Shown piece by piece: positions 9,004 through 18,556 of a DNA stretch of 64,000 nt (the first letter of the stretch is position 1; the number at the start of each line of letters is the position of its first letter). Source of the stretch: Halobacteriales archaeon QS_9_68_17 (GTDB lineage: Archaea > Halobacteriota > Halobacteria > Halobacteriales > Natronoarchaeaceae); contig PXSA01000011.1 in assembly GCA_003023565.1 (NCBI GenBank), positions 6,942 to 70,941 of the forward strand, read 5' to 3'. Made by a program: the position numbers and the translations under genes. The notes beneath the pieces are model-generated. The model searched no databases and was not told the origin of the DNA. It saw only the letters and a program-made list of their open reading frames with translations.

Positions 9004-9942
9004 AGCGGAGGACTCCGCCGGCCGGTGAAAAGCGTACCGTCGTCCGCCGGGCGCGCCCCCGTCACCGCGGCGCTCTGTCGGGTCCGCTGGTCCTCGTCGC
9101 TCTGCCGCCGCGTCGAGCGCAGGATGGACGGACCGACCGCCAGCGTCCGCGTCGTCAGCGTCAGCGTCCGAAGCGGGTACGCGAGCAGGACGGCGACCGG
9201 AAACAGCGCCAGCGTGAACGCGAGCGCGACGGCGGGATAGCCGTTCTCGACTCGGGGCGTCGTCCCGGTGACCGCCGCGGCGTCGAAGACCAGCAGCATG
9301 TACGTGGAGAGCGCGAGGGCGGGCATCGCGCTGTACAGCGTCACCCGCGAGAGGCTGACGAACTCCCACTGGAGGCACTTCGATCTGACGTACTCGCGGG
9401 CCGGGCCGAGAAACTGTAGACCGTAGGGAGGGTCGCCGATGACCCCCTCGCCGTGAGCGACGACCTCGTTGACGCAGGTCCCGACGGCGTCGTCGGTCCC
9501 GTCCCGGTTCGCGGCGTCGGCGAGGGACTCCGCGCGGGCGTTGATAGCCTCTATGACGGCGGAGAGCACGCCGTACGGTTCGGGGGGTCACGCCGACCGC
9601 TGAGAGGTCCTCCAGGTCGCGACGGACGGTGATCCCCTCGCCCATCCGCTCGCGCACGTCGCCGACGACCCGCAGTTCCTGCGAGAGGACGGTCCGCGAG
9701 ACGGTCAGGACGAAGGTGACCGCCGTGACGACGGCGACGATCGTCGAACCGAACAGCGTCCCGATGGCGTCCGTTCCGGGGAACCTCCGCATCGAACTCG
9801 AACCGACGACCGCCGGCCCGACGAGGAGGACCAGGGCGACGACGGCCCATCGGTTCCCGGTGATCAGCAACCGGAACTGCATCCGGCTCTCGTCGGAGCG
9901 CTCACGCGTCGTGTTCGCCGGCGGCGAGAGGCCGTCGTCCAC
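9004..9942 (-). pseudogene. Frameshifted paralogue of the membrane protein at 10227-11249
   Basis: GTG at 9942 gives VDDGLSPPANTTRERS, then two membrane helices (WAVVALVLLVGPAVVG; FGSTIVAVVTAVTFVLTV), aligning with the intact divergent gene at 10227. After SAVGVTP the frame changes at a run of six G on the plus strand (9582-9587). The homologous continuation EPYGVLSAVIEAINARAESL is in another frame; five G would restore it. The C-terminal half keeps KCLQWEFVSLSRVTLYSAMP and LAVGPSILRSTRR, matching its paralogue. The true stop is unclear because the second frame stays open into the ThrRS-like gene to 8751. A consensus homopolymer error is possible. Confidence 0.65.
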
Positions 9943-9974
9943 CCCCCCGTCGTACGACAGACCTCCGGAAAGAC

Positions 9975-10151
9975 CTAAGTCTCCCGCCGGAAGACGAAAA
10001 GCACCGACGCGTCGCCGATGACCGTCGTCTCGTTCAGCTCCCACCCGTCGGCCGCCGCGTCGTTCAGCAGTTTCTCGAAGCGGTCGCCATCTATCTCGGT
10101 CGGGTAGATCGAGACGGCGTCGACGCGGTACTCGTAGCGCTGGGTCCCCAT
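9975..10151 (-). CDS. DUF4177-like small protein
   Basis: This 58-residue protein starts at ATG 10151 (MGTQRYEYRVDAVSIYP) and contains the DUF4177 pattern of an alternating beta strand followed by a DGWELNETTVIGDASVLFVF segment. Family function is unknown. It lies between two divergent paralogous membrane-protein genes, which suggests association with them but does not prove it. Confidence 0.75.
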   Translation of the reverse strand: MGTQRYEYRVDAVSIYPTEIDGDRFEKLLNDAAADGWELNETTVIGDASVLFVFRRET

Positions 10152-10226
10152 ACGACGTCCTCCCACGGGCGCGACCATAAGCGCCGACCGTCGCACTTTT
10201 TCCGTCCGCCCGTCGTACGCCGATCG

Positions 10227-11249
10227 ATGGCCGATGGATCGCCGGAGGACACGATGCGCGGTCGGGGCAGCGACAGCCGCGTTCGGCTCTGGGTCCTGAT
10301 CGACGCGAACCGCTGGACCCTCGCCGGCGTCCTGGCGGCGCTGCTGTTCGCCGTTCTCGTCGCCGCGGGAGCGTCCAGCGCGTCGACGCTCCGCGCGGTG
10401 ATGCGGTCGGCGAACGCCACGAAGTACACCTTCTCGTCGCTGGTGACGGCGCTCATCACCGGCGTGACGCTGGTCGTGACGATCAACCAGCTCGTCCTCT
10501 CGGCGGAGCTGGGACCGGTCGGGGACCAGCGTTCCCGGATGCGGAACTCGATGACGTTCCGCGCCGACACCGACGACATCGTGGGGGAGACGAGCCCGAC
10601 GGAGCCGTCGGCGTTTCTCGGCGCGCTGGTCGACGCCAGCCGCGAGCGCGCCGAGACGCTCCGGTCCCGCGTCGACGACGCCGGCGATCCGGACCTGCGC
10701 GACGCCGTCGACTCGTACACGGAGGGGCTGATAGACCACGCCGAGACGGTGTCGGACCAGCTCGAGGACAGCGAGTTCGGCTCCTACGACGTCGTCCAGG
10801 CCGCGTTAAACTACAACTACAACTGGAAGATCTTCCGCGTGCGCCAGATCCGGCGGCAGCACCGCGACGACCTCTCGTCCGACGAGCGCGAAGCGTTCGA
10901 CGACCTCGTGCAGGTGCTGACGATGTTCGGCCCCGCCCGGGAACACTTCAAGACGCTGTACTTCCGGTGGGAGCTCGTCAACCTCTCGCGGGCGATCATC
11001 TACGCGTCGCTGCCGGCGCTCGCGGTGTCGCTCGCCGTCGTCCTCTACCTCGCGCCGTCCTCGTTCCCTGGGGCGACGCTCGGCGTCGACAACATCGTCT
11101 GGTTCGTCAGCGCCGCGGCGACGCTGTCGGCCCTTCCCTTCCTCGTGCTGGTGGGGTACGTCCTCAGGATAGCGACCATCGCGAAGCGGACGCTGGCGGT
11201 CGGTCCGTTCGTCCTCCGGGAGTCGGAGCGGTCGGGCGAAGACGAGTGA
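10227..11249 (+). CDS. Haloarchaeal four-helix membrane protein of unknown function
   Basis: The 340-residue protein has two N-terminal membrane helices (about 29-50 and 67-88), a charged cytoplasmic domain of about 140 residues rich in Arg/Asp, a conserved TLYFRWELVNLSRAIIYAS stretch, and two C-terminal helices (about 250-275 and 287-315). No catalytic motif is visible. A close paralogue lies divergently at 9004-9942. The stop at 11247-11249 is one base from the convergent pspA stop. Confidence 0.8.
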   Translation: MADGSPEDTMRGRGSDSRVRLWVLIDANRWTLAGVLAALLFAVLVAAGASSASTLRAVMRSANATKYTFSSLVTALITGVTLVVTINQLVLSAELGPVGDQRSRMRNSMTFRADTDDIVGETSPTEPSAFLGALVDASRERAETLRSRVDDAGDPDLRDAVDSYTEGLIDHAETVSDQLEDSEFGSYDVVQAALNYNYNWKIFRVRQIRRQHRDDLSSDEREAFDDLVQVLTMFGPAREHFKTLYFRWELVNLSRAIIYASLPALAVSLAVVLYLAPSSFPGATLGVDNIVWFVSAAATLSALPFLVLVGYVLRIATIAKRTLAVGPFVLRESERSGEDE

Positions 11250-11250
11250 G

Positions 11251-12093
11251 CTACGTCTCCTCGCTCTTGATGTCCTCTAGCTCCGCTTCGACCTCCGTCT
11301 CGTCCACGTCCACGTCGACGTCCTCGCCGGTGTCGGTCTCGAACTCGACGTCCTCCTCGCCCTCGGTCCCGGCGTCCGGCTCGGACTCCGCCGTCTCCTT
11401 TCCCATCTCGGACTTCAGCGTGTCTAGCTCGGCGTCGACCTCGCCTTTCGACCGGACCTCGTCCAGCTCACGGTCCAGCTGGTCCTTGTCGGACATGGCG
11501 TCGTCGAACACGCCGGTTTCCTGGAGTTCGTCCATGGCGGTGGCGCGCGCCTCCATGTCGTTCGTGCGTTCCTCCGCGCGCTCGATGGCGCGGCCGACGT
11601 CCTCCATCTCGTCGCCGGCTCCGGTCATCGCCTCCGAGACGCGGGCGCTCGCCTCGGCAGCCTCGTGGCGCGCCTTGATCGTCTCCTTCCGGGTGCGGAA
11701 CTCCTCGATGCGCTGTTGCAGCGTCTCCTTCTTCTCGACGAGGCTGTCCTGCGTGTTCTGGAGGTCGGCGATCTGGCCCTCCAGTTCCTCGATCTGCGTC
11801 ATCTTCGCCTTCTTCTTCTCCAGTGCGCGCCGCGCGAGGTCGTCGCGGTCCTGCCTGACGGCTTCCCGCGCTTGCTCGTTGTGCTTGTCCACGTTCTCCT
11901 CGAGCCGGCGTTTCTGCATCTCCAGGCGCTTCTTCTGCGTGGTGAGATCCGCGATCCCTCGTTTCACGTCCTGAAGCTCGTCGCGCATCTGCTCGTAGGA
12001 ATAGTCCAACGTCTCCGTCGGGTCTTCGGCCCGGTTGAGCAAGGCGTTGACCTTCGAGCGGATGACGTAAGAGGCCCGCGAGAGTATTCCCAT
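11251..12093 (-). CDS. pspA: PspA/IM30 family membrane-stress protein
   Basis: The 280-residue protein begins MGILSRASYVIRSKVNALLNRAEDP, the amphipathic membrane-binding start of PspA/IM30/Vipp1 proteins. A long coiled coil (about 25-190; KRLEMQKRRLEENVDKHNEQ) follows, and the tail is strongly acidic (VDVDVDETEVEAELED). PspA proteins form ESCRT-III-like membrane-remodelling polymers that protect stressed membranes. A TATA-like ATAAATAATGG lies just upstream of the start. The acidic extension beyond the coiled coil is a haloarchaeal trait. Confidence 0.92.
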   Translation of the reverse strand: MGILSRASYVIRSKVNALLNRAEDPTETLDYSYEQMRDELQDVKRGIADLTTQKKRLEMQKRRLEENVDKHNEQAREAVRQDRDDLARRALEKKKAKMTQIEELEGQIADLQNTQDSLVEKKETLQQRIEEFRTRKETIKARHEAAEASARVSEAMTGAGDEMEDVGRAIERAEERTNDMEARATAMDELQETGVFDDAMSDKDQLDRELDEVRSKGEVDAELDTLKSEMGKETAESEPDAGTEGEEDVEFETDTGEDVDVDVDETEVEAELEDIKSEET

Positions 12094-12147
12094 ACCATTA
12101 TTTATGCGACCCGCGACTTAAAATCCTGACTCCACCTAGCGACGAAC

Positions 12148-12750
12148 ATGTCTCCGAACGACGTACTACTGCCGGGCGGACGGGACGTGCGCGGGACGCT
12201 CGACGCCGACGACGCGACGACCTGCGTCGTCGCCTGCCCGCCCCACCCTCAGCACCGCGGGCACCGCGGCGACGCGCGACTCGTCGCGGTGAGCGACGCG
12301 CTGGCCGAGCGCGGGACCGACTGCCTCCGGTTCGACTACGGCGACTGGGACGAGGGGTACGGCGAGCGCGAGGACGCCCGCAACGCGGTCCGCTGGGCCG
12401 CCGAGCGCTACGACCGGGTCGGCCTCTTCGGCTATAGCTTCGGCGGCGCGATAGCCCTGCTCGCGGGCGCGACGGTCGACCGCGGCGTGGCGGCGGTGTC
12501 GGTGCTCGCACCCGCTCCGGCACTGGCCGACGACCTGGACGCGGCGGCGGCGCTGGCGGACCTACACTGCCCGGCGCAGGTGGTCTACGGCGAGCGCGAC
12601 GACACGGTGGACTCGACGCCGGTCGCCGCGGCGGCGCGCGAGCGCGGCGACGAGGTGGTCGAACTCTCCGCGGACCACTTCTTCGTCGGGAACCACGACC
12701 GGATCGGCGAGCGCGTCGACGAGTTCTTCGCGGGCGCGCTCCCGGGCTGA
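12148..12750 (+). CDS. Alpha/beta hydrolase
   Basis: The 200-residue protein has the nucleophile elbow GYSFGG (Ser around residue 97), an acid in YGERDDTVD and a histidine in SADHFFVG, giving a plausible Ser-Asp-His triad. Early CPPHPQHRGHRGD resembles the oxyanion region of the dienelactone-hydrolase-like/YdjP-like group. The substrate is unknown. The gene is divergent from pspA, with about 50 bp between starts. Confidence 0.85.
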   Translation: MSPNDVLLPGGRDVRGTLDADDATTCVVACPPHPQHRGHRGDARLVAVSDALAERGTDCLRFDYGDWDEGYGEREDARNAVRWAAERYDRVGLFGYSFGGAIALLAGATVDRGVAAVSVLAPAPALADDLDAAAALADLHCPAQVVYGERDDTVDSTPVAAAARERGDEVVELSADHFFVGNHDRIGERVDEFFAGALPG

Positions 12751-12764
12751 CCCCATTCGGTCGT

Positions 12765-13030
12765 CGACCCGCTCCACGCCGCGGGTCTCGGACCGCGCGC
12801 CCCCCGCGTCGCTCTCCCCGACGGCGACGGTCCAGCCGTGCGCCCGCGCGAGTTCGCGTACGACGGGCGACCCCGGTGCAGTCTTCCGACCGGGTGTCCC
12901 CCGTCTCGAACACGTCCTCGCGCTCGTCGGGCGGGACGCCGGGGCCGTCCTCAGCGACGTAGAAGCCGGGGTCCCCGTCCGACTCGGAGGCGTCGGACCT
13001 GTCGTCGAGGGGTCGACGCGGACTGTCACG
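12765..13030 (-). pseudogene. C-terminal fragment of a sensor histidine kinase
   Basis: One minus-strand frame reads [20 protein letters not shown] and VFETGDTRSEDCTG, which is the N-box/G1 (DGPG) part of a HATPase domain. A second frame continues with PVVRELARAHGWTVAVGESD and AGGARSETRGVE, the domain's last helix and strand. The break lies in the G2 region, where GLGL is expected. The phosphoacceptor and all upstream domains are missing. It fills the 395-bp gap between the hydrolase and pyrG. Confidence 0.7.
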
Positions 13031-13145
13031 GGGCGACGGCCGGGCGCTCCCGGGCCGCCAGTCCGGCGGTCCCATCGCTGTGCAACCGCTCCGCACGCGG
13101 AGCGCTCTCCGAAATCGTTTTGACCCGGGATCGCAGACGATCAGT

Positions 13146-14831
13146 ATGCCGACCGATCCTGCATCCGAATACGACCCCACACTGGGGAAGAAGTTCGTCT
13201 TCGTGACGGGGGGCGTGATGTCCGGGCTCGGCAAGGGGATCACCGCCGCGAGCACCGGCCGCCTCCTGAAAAACGCCGGGTTCGACGTGACGGCGGTGAA
13301 GATCGACCCCTACCTCAACGTCGACGCCGGGACGATGAACCCGTACCAGCACGGCGAGGTGTACGTGCTGAAAGACGGGGGCGAGGTCGACCTCGACCTG
13401 GGGAACTACGAGCGGTTCCTCGACGAGGACATGACCTTCGACCACAACATCACGACGGGCAAGACCTACCAGCACGTCATCGAGAAGGAGCGCGCCGGCG
13501 ACTACCTGGGGCAGACCGTCCAGATCATCCCGCACGTCACGACCGACATCAAACGGCGCATCCGCGAGGCCGCCGAGGGCACCGACGTCTGTCTCATCGA
13601 GGTCGGCGGCACCGTCGGCGACATCGAGGGGATGCCGTATCTCGAAGCGCTCCGCCAGTTCGCACACGAGGAAGCGGACGAGGACATCCTGTTCACCCAC
13701 GTCACGCTCGTCCCCTACTCGAAAAACGGCGAGCAAAAGACCAAGCCCACGCAACACAGCGTCAAGGAACTGCGCTCTATCGGCCTTCAGCCGGACGTTC
13801 TCGTCGGGCGCGCGGACGACAAACTCGAACCGCACACCAAGGAGAAGATCGCGCTGTTCTGCGACGTTCCGACCGACGCCGTCTTCTCTAACCCCGACGT
13901 CGAGGACATCTACCACGTGCCGCTGATGGTCGAGGAGGAAGGCCTCGACGAGTACGTCATGCAGGAACTCGGCCTCGCCGACGAGGCGCTGCCGCGCGAC
14001 CGGCGCGACAACCGCTGGCGAGAGGTCGTCACCCGCGAGCGCGAGGGCGAGGTAGACATCGCGCTGGTCGGCAAGTACGACCTGGAGGACGCGTACATGT
14101 CCGTCAACGAGGCGCTGAAACACGCCGGCCTCGCGACGGGCGTCAACGTGAACATCGAGTGGGTCGACTCCGACGAGATGGTCGACGAATCGGCCGGGAG
14201 CGACCACCGCGAGCGCCTCGAAGCCGCCGACGGCATCGTCGTCCCCGGCGGGTTCGGCTCCCGCGGCACCGAGGGGAAGATCAGCGCGATCCGGTACGCC
14301 CGCGAGAACGGCGTCCCTTTCCTCGGGCTCTGTCTCGGCTTTCAGATGGCCGTCGTCGAGGTGGCCCGGAACGTGTTGGGCCACGATGACGCCCACAGCG
14401 CGGAGATGGACTCCGACACGAGCCACCCGGTCATCGACATCCTGCCGGAGCAGTACGAGGTGTCCGACATGGGCGGGACGATGCGACTCGGCGCGCACCG
14501 GACGGACATCACGCCGGGCACCCTCGCAGAGGAGGTGTACGACGCGACGGCCTGCACCGAGCGCCACCGCCACCGCTACGAGGTCAACCCGAACTACTTC
14601 GAGGACTTCGCCGACACCGACCTCGTGTTCTCGGGGCGCGCGGGCAACCGCATGGAGGTCCTCGAACACGCGGACCACCCCTACTTCCTCGGGACGCAGT
14701 TCCACCCCGAGTTCCGCTCCCGTCCCGACCGCGCCTCCCCGCCGTTCGTCGGTCTGCTGGAGGCCGTGATGGACCGGACCGGCATCGACGGCGCGGACAC
14801 CGCCGCCGGGGGAACGGAGGTGGAGGCCTGA
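13146..14831 (+). CDS. pyrG: CTP synthase
   Basis: The 561-residue protein makes CTP from UTP, ATP and glutamine. The N-terminal amidoligase domain carries [15 protein letters not shown] and [15 protein letters not shown]. The C-terminal class I glutamine amidotransferase domain has the nucleophile Cys in [12 protein letters not shown] and a His-Glu pair in QFHPEF. The ATG at 13146 was chosen because it gives the family N terminus; upstream in-frame sequence to 13080 is non-conserved. The stop overlaps the guaAB start by one base. Confidence 0.97.
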   Translation: MPTDPASEYDPTLGKKFVFVTGGVMSGLGKGITAASTGRLLKNAGFDVTAVKIDPYLNVDAGTMNPYQHGEVYVLKDGGEVDLDLGNYERFLDEDMTFDHNITTGKTYQHVIEKERAGDYLGQTVQIIPHVTTDIKRRIREAAEGTDVCLIEVGGTVGDIEGMPYLEALRQFAHEEADEDILFTHVTLVPYSKNGEQKTKPTQHSVKELRSIGLQPDVLVGRADDKLEPHTKEKIALFCDVPTDAVFSNPDVEDIYHVPLMVEEEGLDEYVMQELGLADEALPRDRRDNRWREVVTREREGEVDIALVGKYDLEDAYMSVNEALKHAGLATGVNVNIEWVDSDEMVDESAGSDHRERLEAADGIVVPGGFGSRGTEGKISAIRYARENGVPFLGLCLGFQMAVVEVARNVLGHDDAHSAEMDSDTSHPVIDILPEQYEVSDMGGTMRLGAHRTDITPGTLAEEVYDATACTERHRHRYEVNPNYFEDFADTDLVFSGRAGNRMEVLEHADHPYFLGTQFHPEFRSRPDRASPPFVGLLEAVMDRTGIDGADTAAGGTEVEA

Positions 14832-15748
14832 TGGTCGACGTCGACTCCTTCATCGACGAGAAGCTAGGGGAGATCGCCGACGCGGTCGGCGACGCGAACG
14901 CCGTCATCGCGCTGTCGGGCGGCGTCGACTCCTCGACCGCGGCCGCGCTGGCCTACGAGGCCATCGGCGACCAGTTGACCCCCGTGTACGTCGACACCGG
15001 CCTGATGCGGAGAGACGAGACCGACCAGATCCGGGAGACGTTCGACTACATGGACTCGCTGCGGGTCGTCGACGCCCGGGACCGGTTCCTCGACGCGCTG
15101 GGCGACACCACGGACCCCGAGGAGAAGCGCCACGTCATCGGCGAGCGGTTCATCCGGGAGTTCGAGACCGTCGCGAAGGCAGTGGACGCCGACTACCTCG
15201 TACAGGGGACTATCTACCCCGACCGCATCGAGAGCGAGGGGACGATCAAGTCCCACCACAACGTCGGCGGTCTCCCCGAAGTGGTCGACTTCGACGGCAT
15301 CGTCGAACCGATGCGCGACCTCTACAAGGACGAGGTCCGCGAGGTCGCCCGCGAACTCGACCTCGACGAACTCGTCGCCGAGCGGATGCCGTTCCCGGGA
15401 CCGGGACTGGCCGTCCGCATCATCGGCGAGGTCACCGAGGAGAAACTGGCGGTCGCACGCGAGGCGAACCACGTCGTCGAGGAGGAACTGGAGGAGTACG
15501 AACCGTGGCAGGCGTTGGCCGCCGTCATCGGCAAGGCCACCGGCGTCAAAGGCGACAACCGCGTCCACGGCTGGGTCGTCTCCGTCCGCTCGGTCGAATC
15601 CCGCGACGGGATGACCGCCCGCGCGCAGGAGATCGACTGGGAGACGCTCCAGCGGATCCAGTCCCGCATCACCGGCGCGCGCGAGAACGTCGCGCGCGTC
15701 GTCTACGACGTGACACACAAGCCGCCGGCGACCATAGAGTACGAGTGA
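14831..15748 (+). CDS. guaAB: GMP synthase (glutamine-hydrolysing), subunit B
   Basis: The 305-residue ATP-pyrophosphatase subunit converts XMP to GMP. It has the PP-loop motif SGGVDSST near residues 30-37, ATP-binding [10 protein letters not shown] and the C-terminal dimerization domain ([19 protein letters not shown]). Archaea split the synthetase and glutaminase subunits; no guaAA gene is in the window. Coding starts at the A of the pyrG stop (TGATG) and ends overlapping the next ATG in the same way. Confidence 0.96.
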   Translation: MVDVDSFIDEKLGEIADAVGDANAVIALSGGVDSSTAAALAYEAIGDQLTPVYVDTGLMRRDETDQIRETFDYMDSLRVVDARDRFLDALGDTTDPEEKRHVIGERFIREFETVAKAVDADYLVQGTIYPDRIESEGTIKSHHNVGGLPEVVDFDGIVEPMRDLYKDEVREVARELDLDELVAERMPFPGPGLAVRIIGEVTEEKLAVAREANHVVEEELEEYEPWQALAAVIGKATGVKGDNRVHGWVVSVRSVESRDGMTARAQEIDWETLQRIQSRITGARENVARVVYDVTHKPPATIEYE

Positions 15749-16074
15749 TGAAGGTAGTGTTCGCCGGTCACGACGACGACGGACTGCGAGAGCGTCTGGA
15801 GGGAGAAGGCAACGAGGTCACCGCAGTCGAGGACATCGCCACGCGGCCGGCCCTCGAAGAGGCCGGCATCGTCGACGCCGACCTGTTCGTCCTCACGGAC
15901 GTGGGACAGGCCACGGCGGTCCCGATAGCGAAAGACCTGAACGACGACCTCCGGGTCGTCATCTACTCGCGGGACTCGCTCCCGGAGTTCGCCAGCGCGC
16001 AGGTCGACTTCGCCGTCGACCCGGACCTGCTCGGTCCGGACGCCGTCGCAGAGGAACTGAGCGACGCCGCGTAA
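15748..16074 (+). CDS. DUF7126 family protein (TrkA-N-like fold)
   Basis: The 108-residue protein begins [20 protein letters not shown] and looks like a small Rossmann half-domain of the NAD-binding TrkA-N kind, but lacks a clear GxGxxG. It is a haloarchaeal family of unknown function. The start shares one base with the guaAB stop (TGATG), making a pyrG-guaAB-DUF7126 operon and suggesting a role tied to nucleotide metabolism, which is inference. Confidence 0.82.
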   Translation: MKVVFAGHDDDGLRERLEGEGNEVTAVEDIATRPALEEAGIVDADLFVLTDVGQATAVPIAKDLNDDLRVVIYSRDSLPEFASAQVDFAVDPDLLGPDAVAEELSDAA

Positions 16075-16094
16075 ACCTCGCATAGCTTTCTTAC

Positions 16095-17120
16095 ATGATC
16101 GACAGCCCGCAGGTCTTCGGTGATGGATACGTTCCAAGTATCGTCGGACGGGAGTCGGAGAAACAGGCCCTTGAAACAGCGCTCAACCCGGTCGCCCGCG
16201 GCGAGCCCTCACACGACTGTCTCCTTCACGGCCCGACCGGCGTCGGAAAGACAGCGACGACGCGATACATGCTCGCCGAGCTCGAACGCGTCGGCGGGCG
16301 GTTCCAGAGCACACACACGTCTCGTGTCTCTCGAACGCCGACCGACGGTCGATCACTGAGGCGGTCGCCGAGTCGGTCTTGACGAGCTTCAACCGCGCGC
16401 AGTCGCTCTCGCACAGTCGACTGCTCCGCGAGATGCGCGCCGAGATCGACGCTCCCTTCGTCGTCGTGCCCGATGAGGCCGACTATCTCGGCAAAGGGTG
16501 TCCCGCGCAGCGCTGTACGACCTTTACGAGACGGTGCAGGTGTCGGTCATCCTGATCGTCAACGGCCGGACATCGTTTCTGGGGAACCTTCGCGACCGGA
16601 TCCACCCACGGTACGCGGCCGCGCGTGAGATCCACTTCGACAAGTACAGCAAGGAGGCATTCGCCGAGGTCGTCGGAGGGCGCGCCGGCGCAGGGCTTCG
16701 AGCGGGCGTCGTCGTCGACGAAGCGGTGCAGACGATCGCCGCCGTCGCGGACAACGCGCGTGCGGCCGTCCGGATCCTTCGGACAGCAGCGCGGTCCGCG
16801 CTCGACAACCGGATCACACCCGAGGACATCGTTGAGGCCGTGCCCGACGCTCATGAGACGCTCCGCGACCGAGCGCTGTCGCGGTTGGGCGACCGGCACC
16901 GCTACGTGTTCGAGATCCTGGAAGAGAGCGGGCCGATGAGGGCAGGGGACATCCGAGAACGCTACGCGGAGGTGACCGGCGACGAAGTGAGCAGTTCGCC
17001 ATCTCGCGGTATCTGTCGAAGCTGACCGAGTACGACCGCGTTGAGGCAGAGGGCCGGACTTCTGGTCGGGTATATCGTGTACAGGAGTCGCCCGGCGGGG
17101 TGCCGGAGATCCCGGTGTAA
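16095..17120 (+). pseudogene. orc1/cdc6 replication-initiator pseudogene
   Basis: Fragments of an ORC1-type initiator are readable in three frames. MIDSPQVFGDGYVPSIVGRE with Walker A GPTGVGKTATT is followed, after a break near 16315, by LSNADRRSITEAVAESV and Walker B VVVPDEADYL. After another break near 16495 come ALYDLYETVQVSVILIVNG and the sensor/lid region. After a third break near 16995 the winged-helix end reads FAISRYLSKLTEYDRVEAEG. The stop is TAA at 17118-17120. The middle also looks shortened. Three or more frame changes make it a pseudogene. No origin repeats were seen around it. Confidence 0.88.
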
Positions 17121-17171
17121 TCGGTAATACGGTTTCTTTGCTCAAAGATCGGCTCGAAACTGAACCGCTTC

Positions 17172-17591
17172 TTAAGAATACGTTTCGATGTGTTCCGCTA
17201 ACTCGTTGTAGTCTCCGTCGAGATCATCGAGTAAATTCCTATCAGCAGTGTATGCTTTCGTATCGTAGTTCTGAGCGAGTGCTATGTACGCTGCATCGTA
17301 GATGGTGATATCGAGATCGTTTGCGATCTCTGCAACAGAGCCGGTTTTATCGAAAGGGACGAGATCGATCCCGTATTCGGGGAGTGATTTCGAGGCCTCT
17401 TCGAGACGCTCTCCCTCGTAGTGACCACTGTATTTGAGCGCATTAACCGTCTCGAATGGCATGAGTGCTGGAGCGACTAAATCAAACTCCCCATCGAGAT
17501 ACGCATCACGTAGCGCACGAGCCTGTTCGTGGTGCCGTTCGGGGATGTACCATTTGACGACAACGCTCGTGTCAACAATAATCTCAGACAT
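17172..17591 (-). CDS. vapC: VapC-type PIN-domain toxin
   Basis: The 139-residue PIN domain carries IIVDTSVVVKWY (first acidic residue), MPFETVNALKYSG (Glu), and YDAAYIALAQNY plus YTADRNLL (C-terminal acidic pair). VapC toxins are Mg-dependent RNases neutralised by VapB. The start overlaps the vapB stop by one base. Base composition is clearly AT-richer than the neighbours, consistent with recent acquisition. Confidence 0.93.
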   Translation of the reverse strand: MSEIIVDTSVVVKWYIPERHHEQARALRDAYLDGEFDLVAPALMPFETVNALKYSGHYEGERLEEASKSLPEYGIDLVPFDKTGSVAEIANDLDITIYDAAYIALAQNYDTKAYTADRNLLDDLDGDYNELAEHIETYS

Positions 17592-17848
17592 CAGTCGGAA
17601 TTAGACCCGTATCGCTCATCTCGCCACTCACGGATGGTCTCCGCTGTATTTTCGTCCTTTATTTCCCCTTTGTCGATCTGATTGCTTAACCGCTCGCTCG
17701 TAGCTACTGCGTGTCCAATGCTGCGTGACTCTAACCGCACGATCTCTTCCTCGATATTAGCTCTGATGACAGCACTCCAGTTGACTTCGTCGTGTTCGTC
17801 CATCTTTTTCTTTAGGTCGTCCGAAACTCGGAGACTGACGGTCGCCAT
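17591..17848 (-). CDS. vapB: VapB-type antitoxin
   Basis: The 85-residue protein has an N-terminal ribbon-helix-helix (MATVSLRVSDDLKKKMDEHD, then NWSAVIRANIEEEI) and a charged C-terminal tail (ENTAETIREWRDERYG) of the kind that wraps the toxin. It precedes vapC with a TGATG overlap. The AT-rich region just upstream (TATTACATGCATTACTGAG, 17853-17871) is the likely autoregulated promoter. Confidence 0.9.
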   Translation of the reverse strand: MATVSLRVSDDLKKKMDEHDEVNWSAVIRANIEEEIVRLESRSIGHAVATSERLSNQIDKGEIKDENTAETIREWRDERYGSNSD

Positions 17849-17871
17849 GCTGTATTACATGCATTACTGAG

Positions 17872-18080
17872 TTAAAAATGATACGGCGGCTTTCACAGTC
17901 GTTTGTAAGTGAAGAAACCATGCTACTATCTGCTGTTGACCAACACGTTCAGTGCTCCGGAGCAGATCGTTGGTTGAGCCGATATCGTGAGCGAAATCCC
18001 AGGGGGTAGTGTGTGAAGTTCACCGATTCGCGGGAGAAATAAAGGGGGTCGTGAGCGAGGTTCGGCGATCCGTGAAACGA
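17872..18080. other. AT-richer intergenic stretch upstream of vapBC
   Basis: No coding sequence is recognised. Base composition stays closer to that of vapBC up to about 18.0 kb and then returns to the GC-rich background, which may mark the edge of the acquired toxin-antitoxin segment. Confidence 0.4.
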
Positions 18081-18215
18081 TCAGTCGTCATCCGCGTCGA
18101 GGTCCCCCGCGAGATACTGCCGTCCGCGGTCGGCGATGCGGTAATCGGGGGGGGTCGGGTCGTCACCGGCCGCTGAGGGAACCTGTTCCGTTCCCCCGCC
18201 TTTGACGCCGACGAA
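18081..18215 (-). pseudogene. C-terminal fragment of a winged-helix regulator
   Basis: The minus-strand frame ending at TGA 18081-18083 reads DPTPPDYRIADRGRQYLAGD followed by LDADDD. This is the typical tail of haloarchaeal winged-helix proteins, where a final helix follows a PPEY-type strand. No start codon or helix-turn-helix core is present upstream, so it is a remnant. Confidence 0.5.
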
Positions 18216-18556
18216 AGCCGGGATCAGTGGCGGACGACGTACCGCCTCCGCGTTCGGGTGGCGTCTCGGTGTTCGTCGGTGTGTGCTCTCGAATTATATA
18301 GAGTAAATCCGCGTGAAATATATCTGAGAGGTCTCACGGGAAACCCGCGGGAACGCTACACCGTGCTCCGAAAGTCGCTGGCCATAATCCCCGAGGGGGC
18401 GGCCGTATTCGTCGTCGCACCGAAACGGAAACGGAGCGTAGCGGCTCCCGGCGGCGGTGCCTCCGACAACCGCGATGCGGTGTCGGGAGCCGCGGGGGGA
18501 GCGGAGCTGGGACCGATTCGGTTTCTGCGTGTCTCGACTTTCGACCGCGGGGAGCG
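18216..18556. other. Gene-free stretch
   Basis: No reading frame here resembles a protein. It contains an AT-rich patch (GAATTATATAGAGTAAA near 18290) that could be a promoter remnant. Confidence 0.4.

Noticed and set aside
8146-10044. A 632-codon open frame appearing to fuse a membrane protein to the ThrRS-like editing domain.
   Set aside because: Its middle third reads the membrane-protein gene out of frame; the apparent fusion comes from a single-base frameshift near 9585. The editing-domain protein starts at 9003.
12098-13255. Long minus-strand frame over the alpha/beta hydrolase and pyrG start.
   Set aside because: Only the short HATPase-like piece at 12765-13030 resembles a protein; the rest is antisense shadow.
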